Shown here one piece after another: positions 57,605-64,000 of a stretch of DNA of 64,000 nucleotides. The translations under genes and the position numbers were made by a program. Each line of letters opens with the position of its first letter. Position 1 is the stretch's first letter. This stretch comes from Desulfosporosinus orientis DSM 765. GTDB lineage: Bacteria > Bacillota > Desulfitobacteriia > Desulfitobacteriales > Desulfitobacteriaceae. The DNA is taken from positions 5,643,151 to 5,707,150 of the forward strand of contig NC_016584.1 of the NCBI RefSeq assembly GCF_000235605.1, read 5' to 3'. The notes below the pieces were generated by a model, which worked only from the letters and a program-made list of their open reading frames with translations, did no database searches and was not told where the DNA came from.

Positions 57605-58549
57605 TTATTGATAATAAACCCACTTGCGGGCTAACACGAATTGAATGATAGAAAGAACCACCGTCAGTAATACTAATACTGTGGCAATGGCTGTAGCCTG
57701 TCCCATGTTAAACTGTTCAAAAGCCGCCTGATAATACATGTAAAGAATGGTCCTTGTCGCACCTGCCGGACCTCCTTGAGTCAGAACCTGAATCTGATCG
57801 TAGGCCTGCAGGGCATTGACCGTATTAATAATGACCAGAAAGAAGGTTGTGGGAGAAATTAAGGGTAAGGTTACCTTTCTCAGCTTGGTCCAGGCACCGG
57901 CTCCTTCAATATCCGCTGCTTCGTATAATTCCTGGGGAACTTTTTGCAATGCTTCCAGATAGAAAATCATTGCCCAGCCGACACTTTTCCAAATAGTTAC
58001 GATGAGGATTGCCGGCATAGCCCAAGTACTGCTTTGCATCCACTGCAGCTTCGGCAAATGAGCGAGACTCAGTAAGAAATTAGCCAGCCCGACACCCGGC
58101 TCAAAGATCCACGACCAGACAATCGAAACAGCAACGGTGGGAGTAACCCAAGGGGAAAAAAGAATCGTCCGGTAAAGTCCTATTCCTTTAAGCTTGCGAT
58201 TAAGCAGCAGAGCCAAAGCTAGTCCGCCAATTAAGGTCGGCACCACACTGCCGACGGTAAAATAGAGAGTATTCCAAAGGACGTCAGCAAACTCCCTGCT
58301 ATTTAATAAATTAGAGTAATTCGCCAAACCAACATAATTATACTTTGGACTGATAAAATCCCAGTCCGTGAAACTTAAGTACAGGGAATACACCATGGGC
58401 CATACCCAAAAAACAAACAAAGGTATTAGAGCAGGTAAAGCAAACAATAAGGCTGTGATGCCGGTATAGGTTCCGGTGCGGCTGCGGCTTTTTTTCGGGG
58501 GGCTTCCCTTCTTTATTTCCGGCTTAGTAAGTACCGCTGTTTTGAGCAA
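57605..58549 (-). CDS. ugpA: ABC transporter permease (UgpA type)
   Basis: About 314 residues with six TM helices of the MalF class: LFALPALIPLFVFWVWPMVY, and the EAA loop YEAADIEGAGAWTKLRKVTL. The TTG at 58549 has GAGGAGG 9 bases upstream and is preferred over the ATG at 58591, which has no clear RBS. First gene of the ugp-glp block; its promoter should lie in the 113 bases before it, after the Na/Pi transporter stop. Confidence 0.9.
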   Translation of the reverse strand: MLKTAVLTKPEIKKGSPPKKSRSRTGTYTGITALLFALPALIPLFVFWVWPMVYSLYLSFTDWDFISPKYNYVGLANYSNLLNSREFADVLWNTLYFTVGSVVPTLIGGLALALLLNRKLKGIGLYRTILFSPWVTPTVAVSIVWSWIFEPGVGLANFLLSLAHLPKLQWMQSSTWAMPAILIVTIWKSVGWAMIFYLEALQKVPQELYEAADIEGAGAWTKLRKVTLPLISPTTFFLVIINTVNALQAYDQIQVLTQGGPAGATRTILYMYYQAAFEQFNMGQATAIATVLVLLTVVLSIIQFVLARKWVYYQ

Positions 58550-58662
58550 TAGGGTATACCTCCTCCTCTTTATTCTGGCATTTTTTATCATAACACTGAT
58601 GTATTGCTTCCTTGTTACGGTATTGTAAGTTCTATGTTAAATTGGCAAAACTCTACAATTTC

Positions 58663-60273
58663 TCAGACAATTCCCATAACAACTTTGGCAATATTCACCG
58701 TATGCTCATCCGCTTGATACATGAGATGAATTAAGTCCAAGGTAATATAGCGGCGTTTTTCTTCCATCTTTAAGTCTCTTTCCAGACCATCTAGAGGTGA
58801 TTGAGCAAGAAAGTTAAATTGCAAATCTCTTTGTATGCGAGTGGTTTCGGGATGTTCACGAATGACTTCCGCCGCCTTCTGTGAATCCCAGGTTGTTAAA
58901 GCTTCCATGACGGCGGCAAAGTGTTCTGTCACTTGAGTGTACAATTCATTTAAAACCTCCCAGTTTTCTTCAGGAAGCTGGAGGTTTTCACGATGCAATT
59001 TCTTGGTTATTTGGACCATAGCCATTAGAGCATCCCCGATATACTCCAATTCTTTAGCTATAAATTGAATATTCATACTTTCTTCTGCCTGCTCATCCGT
59101 AAGTCCTTTCTGTGATAGGACTGCTAAAAAACGCATGGTATGCCTGTAATACCAATCCACCCCCTCTTCAGCCTTTTCAACGTCTTCAGCCCAATCATTA
59201 CTTTTTGCTAAAAGTGCTTCAGGAATTTTGAGCATCATTTTTGAGTAAATAAAGGAAGCTAAGGCCCGAATCTCCCCATCCGCTTGTTTAAGAGCAACTG
59301 CGGGAACTTCCAAGGATACTTCATCAATAACTTGAAACTTTAAGGGAGCCTCTTTGCCCTGGCGATCGGGAATCACACGCTTTAAAAGCTTTGCAATAAA
59401 GTTATTGAAGGGAAAGAACAATAGAATCATGAAAAGGGCAAAGAGCAAATGGGCATTGGCAACCTGCCGCTGTAAATTGTTTGTTGTCCATTGTATGAGA
59501 TCAGCGAATTGGGATAGAAAAGGAAAAACCAAGATAGTTGCAGCTACTTTATACCCGGTATTGGCAATGGCTGTTCGTTTAGCATCCATCTTCTGAGTAG
59601 TTAAACTTGATAGCAGTGTGGTAATGGTCCCTCCAATATGTGAGCCCAGGACTAAAGGAACTATTGCAGACAGACTTAAAAGCTCCTGTCCGGCAAGGGA
59701 CATCATAATGGCAAAAATCGCTGTGCTGCTCTGAATCACCGTCGTCAATATAAGACCGACAAGGATGGCCAGAATGGGATGGGCACCCAGTTGTGAAAGA
59801 AAGTAATAAACCTCAGGAATATTGCGCAGGGGCGCCGAAGCAGCGGACATGTTAGACATCCCAACAAAGATGATTCCGAAGCCGATTAAAGAATGCCCTA
59901 AATGCCTCCCTTGCTTCTTGCCTGAAAAATACAAAACAAAGCCAATAAAGATTGCCCCTAAAGCGACATCAAGAATTTGAAAAGCTATTAATTGAATAGA
60001 AATAGACGTACCTACTGCTGAGCCTAAGACAATCCCCAACGCTTGTCCGAGATTCATCATGCCGGCATTAACAAACTCTACCACTAAAACCGTAGTTGCC
60101 GCACTGCTTTGGAAGGCAACTGTCACGATGATACCCAACATAACCGCCATGAAAGGTTTCTTGGTGAGTGATTGAAGAATTTGTTTCAGACGATGTGCTG
60201 CAAATTTCTGTAAGGCATCTGAGGTGGTTTGCACTCCATACATAAAAAGGCCTAGCCCACCCAAAAAAACCAA
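58663..60273 (-). CDS. Na/Pi cotransporter-family protein with PhoU domain
   Basis: At least 536 residues. The transporter part has the two inverted QSS motifs of the family (TVAFQSSAATTVLVVEFVNA and LTTVIQSSTAIFAIMMSLA) with about eight TM helices. Residues 340-530 form a PhoU-like helical domain. Members can take up or export phosphate (YjbB of E. coli exports it). The start is unclear: TTG at 60273 has no RBS, and the conserved frame continues upstream about 30 bases with only ATT/ATA codons. It lies just before ugpA, consistent with handling phosphate from imported G3P. Confidence 0.9.
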   Translation of the reverse strand: MVFLGGLGLFMYGVQTTSDALQKFAAHRLKQILQSLTKKPFMAVMLGIIVTVAFQSSAATTVLVVEFVNAGMMNLGQALGIVLGSAVGTSISIQLIAFQILDVALGAIFIGFVLYFSGKKQGRHLGHSLIGFGIIFVGMSNMSAASAPLRNIPEVYYFLSQLGAHPILAILVGLILTTVIQSSTAIFAIMMSLAGQELLSLSAIVPLVLGSHIGGTITTLLSSLTTQKMDAKRTAIANTGYKVAATILVFPFLSQFADLIQWTTNNLQRQVANAHLLFALFMILLFFPFNNFIAKLLKRVIPDRQGKEAPLKFQVIDEVSLEVPAVALKQADGEIRALASFIYSKMMLKIPEALLAKSNDWAEDVEKAEEGVDWYYRHTMRFLAVLSQKGLTDEQAEESMNIQFIAKELEYIGDALMAMVQITKKLHRENLQLPEENWEVLNELYTQVTEHFAAVMEALTTWDSQKAAEVIREHPETTRIQRDLQFNFLAQSPLDGLERDLKMEEKRRYITLDLIHLMYQADEHTVNIAKVVMGIV

Positions 60274-60400
60274 AATTGTACCAACAATACTTATCTGATT
60301 TCAACTCCCTTTTTCTCAGTCCGTAACCCTATTATTCTATTCAAAAGTCTCACTTATGATCCCCATGCCGCCGATACAGCACCATCAGATGATGAAAGGA

Positions 60401-60482
60401 GAGTGCTCCCGGGTAGGGTCGGCTTCGCCCTAGCTTTGGGGTCAACGGTCCCTTTAGAACGGTTTGGGAGGCATTTTAAGGG
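60401..60482. repeat. Dispersed intergenic repeat, copy 3 (inverted)
   Basis: The reverse complement of this stretch matches the first half of copies 1 and 2: CCCAAAC, TTCTAAAG, TTGACCCCAAAGCTAGGG, then GGGAG. It includes the hairpin AGGGTCGGCTTCGCCCT. The second half of the other copies (GAACCCATTGC onward) is absent. Confidence 0.7.
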
Positions 60483-60509
60483 ATGAATTTTTCAGGATAG
60501 TAATAAAAA

Positions 60510-60557
60510 AAAGCCCCAAATAAACCTGTTTTTTTAAACAGATAAATTTGCGGCTTT
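60510..60557 (-). terminator. rpoN terminator
   Basis: A long hairpin: outer stem 60510-60521 with 60546-60557 (one mismatch) and an inner stem CTGTTT/AAACAG. On the minus strand it is followed by eight T. It lies about 105 bases after the rpoN stop. Confidence 0.9.
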
Positions 60558-60661
60558 CTCTAAAACTCCAGCCTTAATATCAACTTAACTATCCCTTTGA
60601 GGATATGGCTAGTTAGCTAACATTAATAATATACGCATTCTCAGAATTTATCAACAATTTT

Positions 60662-62062
60662 CTAATATCTCTTCCTAACCGACGTTGCCGCAATTCCTAG
60701 CTCATCCCGGTATTTTGCGACAGTTCGCCTGGATATCTCCATATTTCTCGCTTTTAGCATATCCGCCAATTTTTGATCGGAATATGGGCTTTTGGGGTTT
60801 TCAGAAGCAATGATATCGCGAAGAACCAATTTGATAGCATCGGTTGTCACACCTGAGTCATTTTGGTTGCCCCGGCCCATGCTGTTGGCAAAGAAGAATT
60901 TAAACTCAAAAATTCCCCGGGGAGTCTGAACATATTTATGAGCCGTAGCCCGGCTGACTGTGGACTCATGAACGCCAATTTCCTCGGCAATATCTCTTAA
61001 GGTAAGGGGCCTTAAATAGCGAATTCCGTTGCGCAGAAACTCCGATTGCCACTTCACAATGGCATCCGCTACTTTATAGAGGGTTAATCGTCTCTGTTCA
61101 ATACTGCGTATTAGCCAAGCTGCTGCATTTAATTTTTGCTCAACAAATTTACGGATATCCGTTCCCTCATCTTGGCTTAAAGCATCCTTATAAGCTTTAT
61201 TCACTCCTAAGCGAGGAACGGTAATGTCGTTAACGAGAATAATGAATTCTCCTTCGATCTCTTCTATGACGACATCCGGAACGATATAGCGCACTTCCCC
61301 AGGGCCTGAAAAGCGCAGCCCGGGTTTGGGGTCCAGTTTTCGGACTAAATCTGCCAGCTCTTGAACCCTACTTAGAGAGATTTTTAAAGCATGGGCAATT
61401 CGCTGCAGGCGTCCGGATGCCAAATCCTCCAAGTGCTTCAAAAACTCCGGTAATTCTGAAGGACAGTTTTCAATCAGGGGCAATTGCAAAGAAAGACATT
61501 CCTCTAAATTGCGGGCACCTACCCCCAAGGGATCCAGACTCTGGACAGCTTTCAACACTTTTTCAACCTCAGCCAGCGGAACCTCAAGTTCACGAGCTAT
61601 TTCTTCTGTGGATAAGGTCAGATATCCTTTATCATTGAGATTCCCGACAATATACTCAGCAACTTCTAAAGAAACAGTAAACTTTTGAACATGGAGTTGT
61701 TCGAGCAAATGCTCCAAAAGTGTTGGCGCAGCTGCAATAAAAGGATCATAGCGTTCCTTATCTTCCGGAGCTACTCGTTCTTGGCGAACCCGGTTTTCCT
61801 CCTGATCATGGAAATAGTCCTGCCAGTCCATTTCCCATTTGTCATTAGCCGGGGTCTCTTCTGCAGCCGAAGGCTCTGTATCCCCCTTGGTATCCGCACT
61901 TTCTTCTAAATTTTCCAGTAAGGGATTCTCTAAGAGCTGCTCCTCAACGTACGTGGAAAGGTCAAGTGCGGATAACTGCAAAATCGTAATTGCTTGGCGC
62001 AATTCTGGAGTCATAATGAGTTTTTGAGTTTGCTCGAGACTCAAACCATAACCTAACCGCAC
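60662..62062 (-). CDS. rpoN: RNA polymerase sigma-54 factor
   Basis: 466 residues. Region I has LEQTQKLIMTPELRQAITIL and LSTYVEEQLLENPLLENL. The core-binding part follows after an acidic linker. The DNA-binding half has an HTH (LRDIAEEIGVHESTVSRATA) and the RpoN box SRRTVAKYRD. It directs polymerase to -24/-12 promoters that need enhancer-binding activators; none is encoded in this window. The GTG start has GGGGGG 6 bases upstream. whiA and yvcK lie just upstream. Confidence 0.97.
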   Translation of the reverse strand: MRLGYGLSLEQTQKLIMTPELRQAITILQLSALDLSTYVEEQLLENPLLENLEESADTKGDTEPSAAEETPANDKWEMDWQDYFHDQEENRVRQERVAPEDKERYDPFIAAAPTLLEHLLEQLHVQKFTVSLEVAEYIVGNLNDKGYLTLSTEEIARELEVPLAEVEKVLKAVQSLDPLGVGARNLEECLSLQLPLIENCPSELPEFLKHLEDLASGRLQRIAHALKISLSRVQELADLVRKLDPKPGLRFSGPGEVRYIVPDVVIEEIEGEFIILVNDITVPRLGVNKAYKDALSQDEGTDIRKFVEQKLNAAAWLIRSIEQRRLTLYKVADAIVKWQSEFLRNGIRYLRPLTLRDIAEEIGVHESTVSRATAHKYVQTPRGIFEFKFFFANSMGRGNQNDSGVTTDAIKLVLRDIIASENPKSPYSDQKLADMLKARNMEISRRTVAKYRDELGIAATSVRKRY

Positions 62063-62112
62063 CTTATTCCCCCCTTTAACTCAATCTAAAACTATCTTAC
62101 TAGTACTTTATT

Positions 62113-63057
62113 TTAAGTTCCCAGTCTTTGGTTCCTAATCTGATTTGCAAATTCGTCGATTTTTCTCATTCGGTGATTCACGCCGGATTTGCCCACCTTT
62201 GGATTTAGCATTTCACCAAGTTCCTTTAAACTGGCTTCCGAATATTTCAAACGCAGCTCAGCAATATCTCTTAATGTAGAAGGCAAGGATTGTAAGCCAA
62301 CGGTATCCGCAATATATTGGATGTTCTCTAGCTGCCGTACTGCAGCATCGACAATTTTGTCCAAATTGGCAGTCTCACAATTTACCAGTCGATTCACTTG
62401 ATTACGCACATCTTTAAGAACCCGAACATTTTCAAATTCCAATAAGGCATGATGAGCTCCGATGAAGCCGAGAAAATCTACGATGTGTTCGCTTTCTTTG
62501 AGATAAACCACATACCAGTTTTTACGCATGCTTACTTTTGCTCGTAATTTAAATTTGTTAATCAATTGACACAAAGCCAGGGCATGTTGTTCATCATTAC
62601 TGACAATTTCAAGATGATAGGTTCCCTCAGGATTGTTGATGGAACCTCCTGCTAAAAAGGCTCCTCGCAAATAGGCTTTTTGATCACACCTCTTTTTAAT
62701 AAGATTAGGAGCAATTCCTGGGTAAATCTGACCGTCTTCATCCATTAGCCCCAAATTTTTCAGGTCGGCCAAGCCACGGGGATGAATTCTCACTAAATAG
62801 GAATTGTTCTTACGCAATCTAAGCTTGCGGCGAACGACAATTTCAACTTGACGCTTGAGAACATCTTTAGCTAAGCGATAAATCTTACGTGCCACAGGTG
62901 CACTCTCTGTGATGACGTTCAAAGTATATTGATGATGAGCACTTATCTGGAGGGTTCCGTCCATTCGGACTAAAGCTGCCAGTTCCGCTAAATCACAACA
63001 GGATTTCTGGTCGCTAAGACGAGCAAGCTCTTCCTTTGTAACAGCACTAAAAGACAT
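62113..63057 (-). CDS. whiA: DNA-binding protein WhiA
   Basis: 314 residues. An N-terminal LAGLIDADG-like degenerate homing-nuclease domain ([20 protein letters not shown]) is followed by a C-terminal HTH domain ([30 protein letters not shown]). WhiA affects cell division and chromosome segregation in Gram-positive bacteria. It follows yvcK, as in most Firmicutes. GAGGGGG precedes the ATG. Confidence 0.96.
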   Translation of the reverse strand: MSFSAVTKEELARLSDQKSCCDLAELAALVRMDGTLQISAHHQYTLNVITESAPVARKIYRLAKDVLKRQVEIVVRRKLRLRKNNSYLVRIHPRGLADLKNLGLMDEDGQIYPGIAPNLIKKRCDQKAYLRGAFLAGGSINNPEGTYHLEIVSNDEQHALALCQLINKFKLRAKVSMRKNWYVVYLKESEHIVDFLGFIGAHHALLEFENVRVLKDVRNQVNRLVNCETANLDKIVDAAVRQLENIQYIADTVGLQSLPSTLRDIAELRLKYSEASLKELGEMLNPKVGKSGVNHRMRKIDEFANQIRNQRLGT

Positions 63058-63211
63058 TCTCCAGTCCCCCTCTTATCATGGTTCAAGGTCCGAGATTCGT
63101 GGTTCGCTGCTAAATCTCGAGTAATTCACCAATTTCAAAATTATCGAATTTATTTAATTGCAGGCTGCCCGTCTTGGATAAAGTGAGTTCCTTTTTTATC
63201 TTAAAGGGTAC

Positions 63212-64000
63212 CTAGGAATTTTTTCGGAGCTTCCGGGTAAGCAAATAGGAGTCAACGAGAGCAATTCGTTCTCCGATAGGCTTTAAACGAAAGAGGAGGC
63301 GAATTAATTCTTTCGCCAAGCGATCCGAATCATGGCGTACAACATTCCTTTCCTGGACCAAATTCGCTTCAAAATACTTAGCACCTAGATGCTGTACCAT
63401 TTTGGGATCTGCTGCAACCGGAGCAGCATCTTCTTGGCTATAGCGTTTTAATAAGGGTGCGGTAATTTCCCCCCGTGAAGCAAGCACCGCATCAACAAAA
63501 TCCGTCCCGCAATGGTCAATAATCGCTTGGAGATGATCGGAGACTTTATACCCGTCTGTCTCCCCCTTCTCCGTCATAACATTGCAGACATAAACACAAG
63601 GTGCGCTTGCTTCTCGAATTTTTTCCCGCAGTCCTGTAACCAATAAATTGGGCAAAACACTTGTATAAAGGCTTCCCGGCCCCAGTACAATAAGGTCCGC
63701 CTCCTCGATTGCCTGTATAGCATCAGGCAATGGAGTACAGTCACTTGGTTCCAGATAGACCCTCTCTATTTTCCCCTCAGTAGCCCTAATGGAGGTCTCT
63801 CCTACGACACGGGTCCCATCCTCCAAATCTGCCATTAAAACAACTTGATCCAACGTTGTAGGAAATACTTTACCCCGCAGAGCAAAGACTTTGCTTACTT
63901 GTTCAATTCCCTTTTGAAAATCACCAAAGGTATCCGTCAATCCCGCCAAAAGTAAGTTTCCTAAACTATGTCCTTTTAGCGCTCCGCTTTCGAAACGATA
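63212..64000 (-). CDS. YvcK/GdvK-type gluconeogenesis factor (CofD-like), 5' end outside window
   Basis: Partial: 263 codons from the window edge to the stop. The frame continues past the last in-frame ATG (63949) to base 64000, and YRFESGALKGHSLGNLLLAG at the edge is a conserved YvcK block, so the gene starts beyond the window. Other motifs are LGPGSLYTSVLPNLLVTG and CNVMTEKGETDGYKVSDHL. YvcK binds UDP-GlcNAc and links carbon metabolism to cell-wall growth. It lies 150 bases before whiA; rapZ is expected further upstream. Confidence 0.94.
   Translation of the reverse strand, partial: YRFESGALKGHSLGNLLLAGLTDTFGDFQKGIEQVSKVFALRGKVFPTTLDQVVLMADLEDGTRVVGETSIRATEGKIERVYLEPSDCTPLPDAIQAIEEADLIVLGPGSLYTSVLPNLLVTGLREKIREASAPCVYVCNVMTEKGETDGYKVSDHLQAIIDHCGTDFVDAVLASRGEITAPLLKRYSQEDAAPVAADPKMVQHLGAKYFEANLVQERNVVRHDSDRLAKELIRLLFRLKPIGERIALVDSYLLTRKLRKNS

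Larger units (their letters stand above)
60274..60661. other. Gap between rpoN and the Na/Pi transporter
   Basis: This 388-base stretch holds the third copy of the dispersed repeat (60401-60482) and the rpoN terminator (60510-60557), both listed separately. Bases 60274-60400 should contain the transporter promoter and its RBS (GGGAG near 60303); nothing else was seen. No coding potential was found. Confidence 0.55.

Overview
The window looks like a chromosomal segment of an anaerobic, spore-forming-type Firmicute, most like the Desulfosporosinus/Desulfitobacterium group of Clostridia. This is an inference from gene content and style: strong Shine-Dalgarno sites, many TTG/GTG starts, WhiA and YvcK next to sigma-54, an anaerobic GlpABC dehydrogenase, CWB2 cell-wall-binding repeats and lipoprotein-type binding proteins. 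No rRNA, tRNA or CRISPR array was seen. The only RNA gene identified is tmRNA.

Region 1 (1-5 kb) is the end of a bacterial-microcompartment locus: two single-domain shell proteins and a CoA-acylating aldehyde dehydrogenase that is broken by an out-of-frame deletion and lacks the expected catalytic Cys. A choline/amino-alcohol kinase-like gene and an amino-acid/amine permease lie beside it. Region 2 (5-13 kb) is a complete dipeptide/oligopeptide ABC transporter (dppABCDF) preceded by a histidine kinase-response regulator pair. Region 3 (13-18 kb) has an orphan sugar-type binding lipoprotein paired with a membrane-bound LuxR-type regulator, plus small membrane and lipoproteins. Region 4 (18-25.5 kb) is a BMP-family (nucleoside-type) ABC importer with a YesM/YesN-like two-component system.

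Region 5 (25.5-38.3 kb) is accessory in character. It holds a small TIR-domain protein, a PGDYG phage-type protein and a DUF4231/SLATT two-TM protein (a candidate minimal defence module), and a PAS-GGDEF-HD-GYP c-di-GMP enzyme. It also holds a 1612-residue surface protein with six near-identical 99-residue repeats and three CWB2 domains, a secreted tail-collar protein, a DUF2442 protein and a MalT-like giant regulator. The last four sit between two copies of a sequence matching the 3' end and downstream flank of ssrA, which suggests an old insertion at the tmRNA gene.

Region 6 (38.3-45.7 kb) is housekeeping: ssrA, smpB, a carboxylesterase, secG and the lower glycolytic genes eno-gpmI-tpiA-pgk (no gap gene and no rnr). 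Region 7 (45.8-60.3 kb) is a large glycerol-3-phosphate block, all on the minus strand: ugpA-ugpE-ugpB-ugpC, glpQ, glpP, glpA-glpB-glpC, a phoU-like gene, glpK and a Na/Pi-type transporter. It would import glycerophosphodiesters or G3P, hydrolyse them, oxidise G3P anaerobically and handle the released phosphate. Region 8 (60.7-64 kb) is rpoN, whiA and the 3' part of yvcK.

Three related copies of an intergenic repeat (near 2.1, 55.1 and 60.4 kb) are scattered through the window. Both SBP-first ABC operons carry a hairpin just after the binding-protein gene.
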